Shown piece by piece: positions 1 to 10,158 of a DNA stretch of 64,000 bases. How positions within the stretch are numbered: the stretch's first letter is position 1; every line of letters starts with the position of its first letter. The notes under the pieces were generated by a model. That model did not search any database, was not told the origin of the DNA, and saw nothing but the letters and a program-made list of their open reading frames with translations. The position numbers and the translations under genes were made by a program. The DNA is from Microcoleus sp. AS-A8 (GTDB lineage: Bacteria > Cyanobacteriota > Cyanobacteriia > Cyanobacteriales > Coleofasciculaceae): positions 1-64,000 of the forward strand of contig JAMPKV010000019.1 in assembly GCA_039962225.1 (NCBI GenBank). Direction: 5' to 3'.

Positions 1-99
1 TGGAACCACACCGACTCCATCCCGAACTCGGAGGTGAAACGTTGCAGCGGCCAAGATACTTTGGGGGTCACCCCACGGGACAATAGCTCGATGCCAGGT
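1..99 (+). rRNA. rrf: 5S ribosomal RNA, 3' part (5' end outside window)
   Basis: The first ~99 bases match the internal and 3' parts of bacterial 5S rRNA. They include the conserved stretch ending in CCCGAACTC, the GAAAC that follows it, and the 3' end ATGCCAGGTC. About 20 bases at the 5' end lie outside the window. It is immediately followed by a strong terminator, so this is the end of an rRNA operon transcribed rightward. Confidence 0.93.
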
Positions 100-111
100 C
101 ATTCATCACAC

Positions 112-154
112 AAAAGCCTCTTTCTCCATAGGGAGAAAGAGGCTTTTGTTTTTT
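112..154 (+). terminator. Rho-independent terminator of the rRNA operon
   Basis: A perfect 16-bp stem (112-127 with 132-147, 4-base loop) is followed by a run of T. It ends the rRNA operon. Because the stem begins with A's on the other side, it can also stop the convergent dnaJ transcript ending at 173. Confidence 0.93.
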
Positions 155-172
155 AGGAATTTTTAATCTGAA

Positions 173-1204
173 CTAAACTGGTAAATCTAGACGAGGATTA
201 AATCTTTCAATCTGCCGTAGCTTTTCGTAGAGCGCTCTTTCTTGAGGATTGGGATTGATGGGAACAGTAATTTGAATTTCGACTAACTGATCACCTCGAA
301 CACCGTCGCTATTAGGATAACCCTTCCCAGCTAAGCGTAATCTTTGTCCAGCTCGAACACCGTTAGGAACCGTCATTTTCACTCTGCCATCAAGGGTAGG
401 CACTTCTACCGCCCCACCCAGTACGGCTTCACTGGGTGTAACAGGTAATTGACAAAGAATATCTGAGCCTTCGACTTTAAAGAAAGGATGGGGGGCTACT
501 GTAATTTTCAAGTAGAGGTCGCCACCAGCCATTCCCTGGCCTTTAAGTCTCACACGCTGACCTGTAACCATACCCGTAGGCATATCGATTTCCAAGGAAC
601 GCCCATCTTCCAGACGAATTCGCTCTCGGCCCCCTTCATAAGCCTTTTCTAAAGGTAGTGTCAGGTGAGCTTCGACATCTTTGCGATTGGGGCGAGTACT
701 AACGGTATAAGTGGTTTTTGTCGTTCCTGGGCGAAAGGCGCTAGATGAGTTGTTAATTCGGACACTGGAACGCTCCTGTGCTGTTGCACTAGCTTTGCTT
801 GCCTGACGGCGACTTAGAAGTTGATCGACAAAACTGTTAAAGTCTGGAAACTGGCTATAATCGACTTCCTGGGAACCATTTCGACCCGTAGCGTTGCGAT
901 TTGGCCTCGTTCCATTAGAAGTATCCCCTGCGGTTCTAAAACTTGATGCGGTGGCAGCTTTCCGATTAAATCCTTTTTTCTTCCAGAAACGGCCAAGTTG
1001 GTCGTACTGCGCTCGCTTGTCCGAATTGTAGAGAACTTCATAAGCTTCGCTGATATCCTTAAACTTTTCTTCCGCTGATTTGTCTCCCGGATTCCGATCA
1101 GGGTGATATTGCAGAGCGAGTCGTCGAAAAGCCTTCTTGATCTCCTCGCTGGATGCCTCTGGGGACACTCCCAAAATCTCGTAGTAATTCCGAAAGTTCT
1201 GCAT
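173..1204 (-). CDS. dnaJ: DnaJ-type co-chaperone without zinc finger (type II, CbpA-like)
   Basis: 343 aa. Residues ~7-72 form a J domain with the HPD motif at 34-36, which stimulates Hsp70 ATPase. A Ser/Asn/Arg-rich linker (~75-170) follows. From ~175 there is a DnaJ C-terminal substrate-binding domain (two beta-barrel subdomains). The CxxCxGxG zinc-finger repeats of type I DnaJ are absent, so this is a type II/CbpA-like member. It lies 154 bp downstream of dnaK on the same strand, which suggests a chaperone and co-chaperone pair in one transcription unit. ATG start at 1204. The convergent 5S terminator lies just beyond its stop. Family assignment is firm; which DnaJ paralogue of this organism it is cannot be told from one window. 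Confidence 0.93.
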   Translation of the reverse strand: MQNFRNYYEILGVSPEASSEEIKKAFRRLALQYHPDRNPGDKSAEEKFKDISEAYEVLYNSDKRAQYDQLGRFWKKKGFNRKAATASSFRTAGDTSNGTRPNRNATGRNGSQEVDYSQFPDFNSFVDQLLSRRQASKASATAQERSSVRINNSSSAFRPGTTKTTYTVSTRPNRKDVEAHLTLPLEKAYEGGRERIRLEDGRSLEIDMPTGMVTGQRVRLKGQGMAGGDLYLKITVAPHPFFKVEGSDILCQLPVTPSEAVLGGAVEVPTLDGRVKMTVPNGVRAGQRLRLAGKGYPNSDGVRGDQLVEIQITVPINPNPQERALYEKLRQIERFNPRLDLPV

Positions 1205-1358
1205 AGAAAATAGAAATTAGCGAGTCGCTATTGGCTTGAATAGTTAAGCTTGGGCTGAGTTGGAAAGGCGATTTTTACTCCAGGTGGAAATCAAGGGTAT
1301 ACCTGTTCCTTTACAGAAAAACTGGGCTGTTGAGAGAGCCAACAGCTAATTGCTCACC

Positions 1359-3413
1359 TTAAAACCAATCATCATCGTCATCATCCCAATCATTCTGTAA
1401 AGGAGCAGGCCGCGATTCCCGTCGAGGTATGTTCGGTGAACTCCGTTCGGTAACGCTTTCACGCTCCCGACCATATCGACCTCCCCCAACCTCATAGGAG
1501 TCACGTCGGGTACTGCGTTCCCAATACCGATCCTTATCACTTTCTCCGGAGAAGGCGCGACGAATTCCGCCAAAAAAGTCATCCTCATCCTCATCTGAAT
1601 ATTGCAGTTGCACTTCTCGCTTCAGCTCATATAGTGCATCCTGAAGATCGGAATAGGCTCGGTCTATGGCACGCTCGTCATGACGTGTGATCGCCTGACG
1701 CATTTCTTGAACCAAGGCTTCAATGCGACGCCGATGTATACCAGCAAACTGGTTGCCAAAATCGAGGGTCACCTCTTTGAGTTGCCGTTCCGCCTCATTC
1801 GCCAAGCTTTCTGCCCGATTGCGCTTTTCCACCCGCTCCCGCCGTTCTCGGTCAGTTTGGGCAAATTGCTCGGCCTCACGAATCATCTGAGTGACTTCTG
1901 ACTCACTCAGAGTAGAAGCGCCTTGAATAGTCACGCTTTGTTCTCGACCTGTGGTTTTGTCTAACGCTGTGACCTGCAAAATTCCATTCGCATCAATATC
2001 GAAAGACACTTGGATTTGAGGAACGCCTCGCGGAGCGGGGGGAATCCCTGTTAACTTAAACCGACCCAGCGACTTATTATCCGCCGCCATTTCCCGTTCG
2101 CCTTGGAGGACGTGAATTTCCACCAACGTTTGATTGTTGTCCGCCGTGGAGAAGATATCCGATTTCCGGGTGGGGATAGTAGTGTTGCGGGGAATCAGCT
2201 TTTTCATGACACCCCCAATGGTTTCTAACCCCATCGATAAAGGGGTCACATCTAATAAGAGGATATCCTTGACTTCATTGGTGAGAATTCCCGCCTGAAT
2301 CGCGGCTCCCACGGCTACCACTTCGTCGGGGTTAACGTTCTGATTCGGTTCTTGATCAATAAAACTCCGCACGAGTTGTTGCACCAGTGGGATACGTGTC
2401 GAGCCACCCACCAAAACCACTTCATCAATTTGGCTGGGACTTAAGGCCGCGTCTTGTAGAGCGCGTTTCAAGGGGCGGCGTAATCGACCGATCAAATCTG
2501 CACATAGAGTCTCAAACTGTGCACGGGTGAGCCGGGTCTCCAAATGCTTCGGCCCATCTTCTGTCGCCGTGATAAACGGTAAATTGATATCTGTAACACT
2601 CACCCCTGAAAGCTCAATTTTGGCTTTTTCCGCTGCCTCACTTAAGCGTTGCAGGGCTTGGCGATCGCGTCTTAAATCCACCCCTTCGGTTTCCAAAAAC
2701 TGCTCCGCCAACCAGTCAACAATTTTGCGATCAAAATCATTCCCACCCAGTTGAGTATCACCACTGGTGGCCTTGACTTCAAACACTCCATCCCCTACAT
2801 CTAGGATGGAGACATCAAACGTACCCCCTCCCAAGTCAAACACCAGGATAGTCTGGCTCTGTTTGCGATCCATCCCATAGGCCAAAGAGGCTGCCGTTGG
2901 CTCATTGAGAATACGCAAAACTTCTAAACCCGCAATTCGTCCCGCATCTCGCGTCGCTTGCCGCTGAGAATCATTGAAGTAAGCGGGAACTGTAATCACT
3001 GCACCCGTCACCGGCTGTCCCAGATAGCGACCGGCCTCGTCTGCCAACTTCTGTAGCACCATTGCCGAAATTTCTTCGGGGGCAAATTCCTTCTTCAAAC
3101 GGGGGCACCTGATTTTTATGCTGCCAGTTTCATCGCGGCGAATCGTGTAGGAAACGCGTCTGGACTCTGGACTGACTTCGTCATATTTGCGTCCAATGAA
3201 CCGCTTGACGGCATAAAACGTATTCTGGGGATTGAGCACGGTTTGGCGACGTGCCATTTGTCCGACCAAACGCTCCCCATCCTTACTGAAGCCAACGACC
3301 GAAGGTGTTGTCCGCATCCCTTCTGCATTGGCAATTACAACCGGCTTGCCACCCTCCATGACCGCTACCACGGAGTTTGTTGTACCCAGGTCAATGCCGA
3401 CTACCTTGCCCAT
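1359..3413 (-). CDS. dnaK: Hsp70 chaperone DnaK, with variant acidic tail
   Basis: 684 aa. The N-terminal ATPase domain (~1-380) begins with the phosphate-1 motif [13 protein letters not shown] and contains the phosphate-2 motif ([13 protein letters not shown]). The hydrophobic linker around [13 protein letters not shown] leads into the substrate-binding beta domain and helical lid. The C-terminus is unusual: after the lid there is a long Arg/Ser/Tyr-rich, low-complexity segment ending in a run of Asp then Trp-Phe, instead of the EEVD-like or Lys-rich tail of housekeeping DnaK. Cyanobacteria carry several DnaK paralogues that differ mainly in this tail. The gene is followed by dnaJ at 1204. 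The client range of this paralogue is unknown. Confidence 0.96.
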   Translation of the reverse strand: MGKVVGIDLGTTNSVVAVMEGGKPVVIANAEGMRTTPSVVGFSKDGERLVGQMARRQTVLNPQNTFYAVKRFIGRKYDEVSPESRRVSYTIRRDETGSIKIRCPRLKKEFAPEEISAMVLQKLADEAGRYLGQPVTGAVITVPAYFNDSQRQATRDAGRIAGLEVLRILNEPTAASLAYGMDRKQSQTILVFDLGGGTFDVSILDVGDGVFEVKATSGDTQLGGNDFDRKIVDWLAEQFLETEGVDLRRDRQALQRLSEAAEKAKIELSGVSVTDINLPFITATEDGPKHLETRLTRAQFETLCADLIGRLRRPLKRALQDAALSPSQIDEVVLVGGSTRIPLVQQLVRSFIDQEPNQNVNPDEVVAVGAAIQAGILTNEVKDILLLDVTPLSMGLETIGGVMKKLIPRNTTIPTRKSDIFSTADNNQTLVEIHVLQGEREMAADNKSLGRFKLTGIPPAPRGVPQIQVSFDIDANGILQVTALDKTTGREQSVTIQGASTLSESEVTQMIREAEQFAQTDRERRERVEKRNRAESLANEAERQLKEVTLDFGNQFAGIHRRRIEALVQEMRQAITRHDERAIDRAYSDLQDALYELKREVQLQYSDEDEDDFFGGIRRAFSGESDKDRYWERSTRRDSYEVGGGRYGRERESVTERSSPNIPRRESRPAPLQNDWDDDDDDWF

Positions 3414-4298
3414 GCGTGCTTTTATCTCCTCTCGGTTTCGGTGCCAAATCGCTCAACGACTTTACTTATCCTATATACTGCTGACAAGAGAGTCTCCTGG
3501 ATAGATATTGGTATATAAGGATTGCATCACACAAGACTCTTCATTTTCAGCTACGTTTAAGCTGTGTCCTGAAGTGCTGAAACTATTCTATCGTGCTGAA
3601 GTTGCGTGTCTGGTAAGGGCGATTGCCAAATGGACAGCTACTGACCTCAACAAACCGTTGTTCATCTGTATCATCGCCTAGTTTAAGGCTTCTGAAATAT
3701 TCTCCGATCGCTTGTGGAGCTTTTTGAGTAACCCTACTTGCCATTGCCCAAGCCGGAGAGCCGACGGGGACACCACCAACGGCGATCGCGCAACAGCCAG
3801 CGATAACATCCAATCGCTGTCGTTCATGAATTCACAAAACTTCCTCTTTATCAACTCCGACCACTTGACCGACGCTATAGAACTCGGACACTTTAGCAGA
3901 GCTTTGATCAGGGGTAATAGCCTATATAACTTTCTTACTTAATTGTGTTACGCGCTCATTTATGTATTACGCTGTATAACGTTAGTGTTGCGACTGTGTC
4001 CAATAGGTTTGATCACCTCAGGCAATTATGAACTGGTACCTCCTCGTTGCCTGAGGTTTTCTCTTTGAAGCCTGGAATCGCTTCGGATGGATTCTAGACC
4101 CCAACTTTAACCTCACCTGAATAGCTTGGAACGAAAATGGAAATCAACAGATTCTAGTCGTATTCGCCAAGAACCTATTCGTCAGTTTTGTATTAAATTT
4201 AACAATGCTAGTACGCTAATTACGATAAATGCTACTGGGAAGATAAAAAGCTATATCACCCAATCGGCTTTCACCGTTAATCTCTAGAAACCAAATAT
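3414..4298. other. 885-bp intergenic region with weak short ORFs
   Basis: This is the upstream region of dnaK (minus strand) and of the esterase at 4299 (plus strand). A 76-codon minus-strand ORF (3583-3813) ends in a stretch that looks protein-like (VEVSSCPFGNRPYQTRNF) and could be a gene relic, but it has no recognisable family and no clear ribosome site. A 76-codon plus-strand ORF (3712-3942) overlaps it. An isolated terminator-like hairpin lies at 4016-4060. No tRNA or known RNA was recognised. Confidence 0.4.
4016..4060 (+). terminator. Orphan terminator-like hairpin
   Basis: A perfect 10-bp stem (4016-4025 with 4047-4056, 21-base loop) is followed by TTTT. No plus-strand gene ends upstream of it; the nearest real genes upstream are on the minus strand. 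It may end a small RNA transcribed from about 3.9 kb, or it may be a relic. Confidence 0.5.
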
Positions 4299-5147
4299 AT
4301 GACCCCAGCCCCTTATCTAATTTCCAAAAATAAATGCTTCGGCGGCACAGTGAACTTTTACCAACACCAATCTCAGACTTGTAATGGCGAAATGCGATTT
4401 GCCATTTACCAACCCCCTCAAGCCAAATCGGAACGGGTGCCAGTTCTCTATTTCCTCTCTGGCTTAACCTGCACCGAAGAAAACTTTATGGTCAAAGCGG
4501 GTGCACAACAATTAGCGGCTGAATATGGATTGATGCTGGTTGCACCCGATACCAGCCCGCGTAATACAGGAATAGCCGGTGAAGAAGATGACTGGGATTT
4601 TGGCACGGGTGCGGGTTTTTATGTGGATGCGACGGTGGAACCTTGGGCGTCGCACTACCGAATGTATAGCTATGTCGTCCACGAGTTACCGGATTTGATT
4701 GCTGAACATTTCCCGGTGCAACCCGATAAACAGGGCATCTGTGGGCATTCCATGGGGGGACATGGAGCACTCATTTGTGCCCTGAGAAACCCTGAACAGT
4801 ACAAGTCGGTTTCGGCCTTGGCTCCCATCGCAGCACCCATGCGCTGTCCGTGGGGACAAAAAGCCTTTACAAATTACTTGGGTTCCGATAGAGAAAGCTG
4901 GCGTCTCTACGATGCCAGTGAACTGGTACTCATCGCTGGCTATAACCGTCCCATTCTGATTGATCAAGGTACCGCAGACCCCTTTTTAGAAGAGCAGTTA
5001 CTGCCTGAGGTGTTTAAACAGGCTTGTGAATCGGTCGGTCAACCGCTAACGTTGCGCTTTCAGGAAGGCTATAACCACAGTTACTACTTCATCGCCACCT
5101 TTATTCAAGACCATATCCGTTACCATGCGGCGGCTTTGTGTAGCTGA
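4299..5147 (+). CDS. fghA: S-formylglutathione hydrolase (esterase D family)
   Basis: 282 aa alpha/beta hydrolase. The nucleophile elbow GHSMGG places the catalytic Ser at 151. Asp227 (in the segment DQGTADPFL) and His260 (GYNHSYYF) complete the triad. The oxyanion region [12 protein letters not shown] is typical of esterase D/FGH. The enzyme hydrolyses S-formylglutathione to formate and glutathione in formaldehyde detoxification. No glutathione-dependent formaldehyde dehydrogenase lies beside it here. ATG start at 4299, length normal for the family. Cytosolic: no signal peptide. Confidence 0.93.
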   Translation: MTPAPYLISKNKCFGGTVNFYQHQSQTCNGEMRFAIYQPPQAKSERVPVLYFLSGLTCTEENFMVKAGAQQLAAEYGLMLVAPDTSPRNTGIAGEEDDWDFGTGAGFYVDATVEPWASHYRMYSYVVHELPDLIAEHFPVQPDKQGICGHSMGGHGALICALRNPEQYKSVSALAPIAAPMRCPWGQKAFTNYLGSDRESWRLYDASELVLIAGYNRPILIDQGTADPFLEEQLLPEVFKQACESVGQPLTLRFQEGYNHSYYFIATFIQDHIRYHAAALCS

Positions 5148-5432
5148 ACCCCCCAGCGTGTGACTCTCCTCACAACCCTAACCCCAAACAATCACGTTTG
5201 TTAAAAAGACTTCATCACAACCGATCCTATGATTTTCCTTGATATTAGAAACAGCTACTACAATTCTCATGCCTATGCAGTATCCGACGATTCTGCAAGA
5301 ATCTCCCAAGGAGGGTATTAAAGCGTTATCCCTTCGCTTCCTTGTGAGAGGTAGCTTGGACTTCTTGTCATGTCAACCGATGCTGCCTCATTCCCTTAAA
5401 TTCCCTATTGATTCACGTTGAGAGACTTCTCT

Positions 5433-6290
5433 ATGTTTGACCCTACCCAATTACTCATTGACCACTTTGTGCAACAGATTCGAGAAGGGTACCACCGCAC
5501 CTACGGAGGCTGGAAATCTGACTATGCGGACATTATTGGCTGGGCGGGTGGTATGGCGTTGGAAAATATCGCCAACAGTGACGCGCTTTATCACAATGTC
5601 GAGCATACCATTCTAGTCACCTTGGTGGGACAAGAAATCCTGCGAGGCAAGCACATCCGGGAGGGTGGAATTTCCTGTGAAGACTGGATGCACGGTATCA
5701 TCTCCTTGCTTTGTCATGACATCGGTTATGTCAAAGGGGTTTGCCGTCTAGACCGACCCACTGAAGGCTTATACGCTACAGGTGTAGGCGATGACATGGT
5801 GGCTTTACCCCCAGGTGCGAGTGATGCCTCCTTGACTCCCCACCACGTAGACCGAGGCAAACTGTTTATTGAAGAGCGCTTTGGCGGTCATATCCTGATT
5901 GATGCTGATGTGATTAAGCGCAACATTGAACTAACTCGTTTCCCAGTTCCTACCGATGAAGACCATCAAGACAGAATTAACTGTCCGGGTTTGGTGAGAG
6001 CGGCTGATTTAATTGGTCAGCTTTCTGACCCAAGATACTTGAAAAAAATTAGCGCATTGTACTACGAGTTTGAAGAAACTGGGGTCAACACAGCCTTAGG
6101 TTATCGTCATCCTGGAGACTTACGCCAGAACTATTCCAAGTTTTACTGGAATGGGGTCTATCCCTATATCAAAGATGCGTTGCGCTACTTAGAGCTGACG
6201 CTTGAGGGGAAACAAATTATGGCGAACCTTTACGCCAATGTGTTCGTGGTTGAGCATGAACAAACTGCTGCTGTTGTGACGGCAGCTTAA
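5433..6290 (+). CDS. HD-domain metal-dependent phosphohydrolase-like protein
   Basis: 285 aa from the ATG at 5433. An in-frame TTG at 5418 would add five residues, but the ATG starts a more natural N-terminus. His-rich metal motifs are visible: YHNVEHT near the N-terminal third and LCHDIGYVKG about 45 residues later. Together they resemble the H...HD...D arrangement of HD/PDEase-type hydrolases. The substrate is unknown; such proteins cleave nucleotides or cyclic nucleotides. It is monocistronic, followed by a strong terminator at 6473-6516. Confidence 0.78.
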   Translation: MFDPTQLLIDHFVQQIREGYHRTYGGWKSDYADIIGWAGGMALENIANSDALYHNVEHTILVTLVGQEILRGKHIREGGISCEDWMHGIISLLCHDIGYVKGVCRLDRPTEGLYATGVGDDMVALPPGASDASLTPHHVDRGKLFIEERFGGHILIDADVIKRNIELTRFPVPTDEDHQDRINCPGLVRAADLIGQLSDPRYLKKISALYYEFEETGVNTALGYRHPGDLRQNYSKFYWNGVYPYIKDALRYLELTLEGKQIMANLYANVFVVEHEQTAAVVTAA

Positions 6291-6472
6291 AGGGTAAAGT
6301 TGTGGCATTTGATACATCGCTCCTCTGCCTTTTATGGGTGACACTTAGTGATGAGGCAAAGGGCACCGTTTTACCCAACGGATTCTGCTTCACACGATAG
6401 GCGATCGCTATTCATTCTGCAAAGGGATCTATCTCTGTTGAGGCTTAATTCAAGTTGGATAAATTGGAATCT

Positions 6473-6516
6473 AAAAACCTGAAATTCCTCTAAACTTAAA
6501 GGAATTCCAGGTTTTT
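6473..6516. terminator. Bidirectional terminator between convergent genes
   Basis: A 17-bp stem with one mismatch (6473-6489 with 6500-6516) is flanked by A5 on the left and T5 on the right. It sits between the HD-domain gene (plus, ends 6290) and the pentapeptide gene (minus, ends 6542), so it can serve both. Confidence 0.88.
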
Positions 6517-6541
6517 CTATATTCATCCATAAAGCCCAGAG

Positions 6542-7036
6542 TTAACTCTTCCCTGGAGAGTCAACTATTGCACCACGAGCTTTGAGGTCTTGGTGTTGCT
6601 GATGGGTTAATCCAATTCCACTGCCCAAGTGGCACCCCTCGACTAAAGCCTCTGACCATACCGTTTCATTCAGGGTTGCACCTCTCAAATCGGCTTCTCT
6701 CAAATCGGCTCCAGTAAAATTGGCAAAGATTAAGTCTGCCTCTAACAATCGACTTCTTCGCAAATTTGCGCCAGTCAAATCTCCGCGAATAAAATTGACC
6801 CCATCCAATACTAAATCTGATAAATCAGCTCCTCGGAGATTAGGAAATTTTACTTGACTTGGAGCATAAAAAAACCGCATAATACAGGTTATATTGGCCT
6901 GATTCAACGTAATTTTTGCTAAGAAATCGTATCTTGCTAGCCCAAGCTTATTCAGGATTAATAGACGTTGCTGACTATTTTGCTCTAGAAAATGAATGGA
7001 TTTTAAATTGATGTCTTGAGTGGGCGAATCTAGCAT
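6542..7036 (-). CDS. Pentapeptide-repeat protein
   Basis: 164 aa. The N-terminal ~65 residues have no recognised domain. Residues ~66-135 are a run of A(D/N)LXX pentapeptides ([20 protein letters not shown] and onward), expected to fold as a right-handed quadrilateral beta-helix. The C-terminal ~25 residues leave the repeat. ATG start at 7036. No signal peptide. Such proteins are abundant in cyanobacteria and most have no known role; nothing nearby suggests one. Confidence 0.85.
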   Translation of the reverse strand: MLDSPTQDINLKSIHFLEQNSQQRLLILNKLGLARYDFLAKITLNQANITCIMRFFYAPSQVKFPNLRGADLSDLVLDGVNFIRGDLTGANLRRSRLLEADLIFANFTGADLREADLRGATLNETVWSEALVEGCHLGSGIGLTHQQHQDLKARGAIVDSPGKS

Positions 7037-7159
7037 TCAAGCAAAATGTATAGGTGACCAGGTTTTGAAGATTATTATTCTATTTTGATAACGATGATAG
7101 TTTCTATCTAGATGGGTGTAGCATTTAGGAAAAAAGTGATGGCTCGCCAATCATTCCTA

Positions 7160-8089
7160 TTAACCAAACACGCTTATATTTAGAGCTTGTACGAGTTGCT
7201 GCAATAAAAACAAACCTGCCTTTGAGTTACCTGCCTCATCTAACGGTGGACTGTAACACGCGATCGCACCTTGAGATGGCACCACTGCTAATACTGCACC
7301 GCTTACTCCTGACTTGGTCGGTACTCCCGCCTGCACAGCGAAGCGGCTGGACACTTCATACAAACCACAGGTTGTGATTAAGGCATTAACGATTCGGCGA
7401 TTTTCTGGTAAAATATTTTTACAATTCTGTACCAGAATTATACCCAAACGAGTTAAATCGGCAACCGTTCCAGACAAACAGCAGACGTAATTGTAGCTAT
7501 CCAAAGCCGTTTCCACGTTGTCCAGATAACCTGACTCAGCCAGCAGGTTAGCCAGGTTTCGATTCCGTTCATTCGACCGGGAACGCACCGAATTCAGCAT
7601 GGCTTGATCTAAAAACAGATGGCTATGCGAGTGCTGATTGAGCCACTGACGGAGGGTTTCGCAACGAGAGGGAGCATCTTGACCAGGTAGCAAATCCGCC
7701 AGTGCGATCGCACCACTATTAATCATCGGGTTACGAGGCCAACCCTTGTCTGCTTGTAATTGTATTAGAGAATTATAAGGCTCGTGAGAAGACTCGATAC
7801 CGACGCGAGAAAATACCGTCCGTTTTCCCAACTGCTCTAGCAAAAATAGCAGCACAAATGGTTTGACCACACTCATCAGGGGAAACGATAGGGTAACATC
7901 ACCTGCCGAAACAATTTGACCTTCGATACTCCGCGTCTGTATCGCCAACCCGCTGGAATTAGCCTGAGCCAGCAACGGGATATAGTCGGGTAGTTGTCCT
8001 CCTTGGCTGTGAGTTTGTGCTTGAATGGCCCAAGCATCCAGTTGAACCTGAGTGAGGGCGGCTAATCCTATGGCAGATATTCTGGACAC
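7160..8089 (-). CDS. glsA: Glutaminase (serine-dependent beta-lactamase fold)
   Basis: 309 aa, the usual length for bacterial glutaminase A. The catalytic SxxK motif (SVVK) follows LSFPLM. Later come the conserved MINSGAIALADLL segment, the SRSNERNRNLA segment and the YNYVCCLSGTVADL segment containing the active-site Tyr region. Near the C-terminus is GVPTKSGVSGAVLAVVP, the typical glutaminase glycine-rich motif. The enzyme deaminates L-glutamine to glutamate and ammonia in the cytosol. ATG at 8089. The gene stands alone on the minus strand. Confidence 0.95.
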   Translation of the reverse strand: MSRISAIGLAALTQVQLDAWAIQAQTHSQGGQLPDYIPLLAQANSSGLAIQTRSIEGQIVSAGDVTLSFPLMSVVKPFVLLFLLEQLGKRTVFSRVGIESSHEPYNSLIQLQADKGWPRNPMINSGAIALADLLPGQDAPSRCETLRQWLNQHSHSHLFLDQAMLNSVRSRSNERNRNLANLLAESGYLDNVETALDSYNYVCCLSGTVADLTRLGIILVQNCKNILPENRRIVNALITTCGLYEVSSRFAVQAGVPTKSGVSGAVLAVVPSQGAIACYSPPLDEAGNSKAGLFLLQQLVQALNISVFG

Positions 8090-8698
8090 GCTACTCCTGA
8101 TTTAGACATGAGTTTTCGTCTACACAATCCTGTTACCAATTTATATTTGATGGGTCGGAATTATCAGTAAAGTATCTTATTTTTTATGAAATACGGAACA
8201 CTTTGTCTAGCAATCTGGCTGTTAGTACGGGAAAACTGTATGAGCAATATGCCCTCCTGGATAGAACTCTGGAAGGAGAGTGTAAAATGATATTATCTGC
8301 GAAATATGAGATTCGTGAAACAGTTTTTGCTACAGATTTGAATTGGCGATCGCTGATAATACCCTAACTCGAATGGGAACTTTTCCAGGTTAAAGCCATC
8401 TCAACCATCAGGATGAAGCTGCCAAAAGGTAACCCTTCAGTTCATTCCCCAAAGGCGATGAGCTACGTGTTAGCAAAAATCTGAGGATAAATCCGGAAAC
8501 TGACAACTTCAGCAAGTAGCTAAATGTATTCCCCCAACCCTGAGTAGCATCACGTTTACTCCCCCATAGGATATTTGGATGCTCCCCTTAGCCAGATGTT
8601 GGGAAATCTAAGTCAACAGCAGAGAAATTACAGCAAACAACAGCGAATTCTCTCTAACTAGCGTTACTTAAAAGAGTTCAAAACAAGAGCATCACCTT
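8090..8698. other. Intergenic region, no gene recognised
   Basis: 609 bp between divergent glsA and the papain-like peptidase gene. It holds the promoters of both. A 26-codon ORF with a purine-rich leader near 8288 is too short to support. No RNA gene, terminator or repeat stands out apart from a CGATCG core near 8348. Confidence 0.5.
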
Positions 8699-9460
8699 AT
8701 GACTAATCGAATTCAAGGGTACGGCTGGATTCCTGATACACCTGATGCAAGAGACATCAAATATTCAGCTCCTCAACCCCTTCTTAAGAGTTTACCGTCC
8801 AAAGTAGACTTACGGGCACAGTTACCCCCTGTGTATGCTCAAGGACTGATAGGAAGCTGTACCGCGCAAACGGTTTGTGCTGCTTTTCATTTTTGTCAAA
8901 AGAAACAAAAGCTCTATAATTTTGCACCAAGTCGATTGTTTACTTACTACACCACGAGAGAAATTGAGGGAACTGTCTATGAGGATAGTGGTGCCATGTT
9001 AAGAAATACGATCAAATCCATTAATAAATTTGGAGCTTGTCCTGAATCAATCTGGCCTTATGAAATTAGCAAGTTCACCGTAAAACCTACTGCTACTTGT
9101 TACGACACGGCGAGTAGGCATACAGCGGTTTCTTATTCTCAAGTATCCCAGACGCTTCAGCAGATGAAAGGATGTCTAGGTGAAGGGTTTCCTTTTGCGT
9201 TTGGAATGCTCGTTTATGCGAGCTTTGAAGGTGAGCAGGTCGCTAAAACTGGAGTCTTACAGATGCCTGCCGCTGGGGAGCAACAAGTGGGAGGTCATGC
9301 TGTATTAGTGGTTGGCTATGATGATTCCCAAAAAAGATTCATCATTAGAAACTCGTGGGGAAGTGATTGGGGAATGGGAGGGCACTTTACCCTACCCTAT
9401 AACTATCTATTGAATCCTGATTTAGCCACTGATTTCTGGACAATCAGGCTCGTGCGCTAG
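8699..9460 (+). CDS. Papain-like cysteine peptidase (C1A family), without propeptide
   Basis: 253 aa. The catalytic elements of papain-like enzymes are all present: the oxyanion Gln at 48 (VYAQG), the nucleophile Cys at 54 (IGSCTAQ), the active-site His in GGHAVLVVGYDD, and the Asn in RNSWGSDWG. The N-terminus (GYGWIPDTPDARDIKY) replaces a propeptide and matches the short bacterial/cyanobacterial C1 class, probably acting as a small autoinhibitory or structural segment. No signal peptide is visible, so it is likely cytosolic. Substrate unknown. ATG start at 8699. Monocistronic. Confidence 0.9.
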   Translation: MTNRIQGYGWIPDTPDARDIKYSAPQPLLKSLPSKVDLRAQLPPVYAQGLIGSCTAQTVCAAFHFCQKKQKLYNFAPSRLFTYYTTREIEGTVYEDSGAMLRNTIKSINKFGACPESIWPYEISKFTVKPTATCYDTASRHTAVSYSQVSQTLQQMKGCLGEGFPFAFGMLVYASFEGEQVAKTGVLQMPAAGEQQVGGHAVLVVGYDDSQKRFIIRNSWGSDWGMGGHFTLPYNYLLNPDLATDFWTIRLVR

Positions 9461-10158
9461 GGAAGATGAAGTTAAGTGTAATCTTGGCTGATGAGGTCGC
9501 GGACTAAAATCTCTACACCTGAGCGTTGGTGTGAAGCGACGCTCAGGCGTAGGGAACGCTGATGAGTGATAGCGAGGCTCCTTGAGTGAGCAAGGCAAAC
9601 CAGGGAGGATTAGGGTTAACGGTAGGCAGCGCTTGTCGTAAACACCAACGCTATCATTAAACGGGGGTTCTTATTTTCCGGTAATCTCTACTCATTTTCT
9701 GCTCTCTCGGCACACACATCACGAGTTGATAGTTAATTTTTCCAGGGGGGTCTTGTCAGACTTCTCTTTTGTGCTGTCTATCTGCTATTAAATTACAGTG
9801 GTCGCAAATCAACATCGATCAGGGAACACACAAAAGAGTAAGAATCAGGAGCAAAGCCTAAAATGTGAGTCTAATCATCACAAAACCGAGTAGTATGTTG
9901 GCGTAGCCTGGGTGTAGGGTGTTGGCGTGATAACCGCAGCTTTAGTGAAGATATGGAGAGAATGTAAAATCCAGCTTTTCACTATCTTCTTAGCTCGTAG
10001 AGGATGATTCACAGGATTGGAGGAATGTTCTAGTAAAAACACAGCAGTACGTTAAGCGTACCTCACCTAAAACTCTTGGGTTCTGAAGTTTAACAGACTG
10101 AGGTTTAATTCTATTGACTGAATTTATTAATTTAACCCTTGATACAGGAAGCATAAAA
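9461..10158. other. Intergenic region with spaced inverted repeat
   Basis: 698 bp without a supported gene. It contains the inverted repeat at 9522-9652 and, near 9900-9930, the related words TTGGCG and GTGTTGGCG. The last ~60 bases carry the leader of the TerB-domain gene, with a purine-rich ribosome site (CAGGAAG) before the ATG at 10159. Confidence 0.45.
9522..9652. repeat. 11-bp inverted repeat spanning 131 bp
   Basis: AGCGTTGGTGT at 9522-9532 is exactly complementary to ACACCAACGCT at 9642-9652. The flanking bases inward are also partly complementary (AAGCGAC against GCTTGTC). The enclosed segment is GC- and G-rich compared with its surroundings. It could be the ends of a small degenerate mobile element or the closing stem of a structured RNA. 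Confidence 0.5.

Noticed and set aside
8288-8368. 26-codon ORF with purine-rich leader.
   Set aside because: Too short and without any protein-like features; chance is sufficient.
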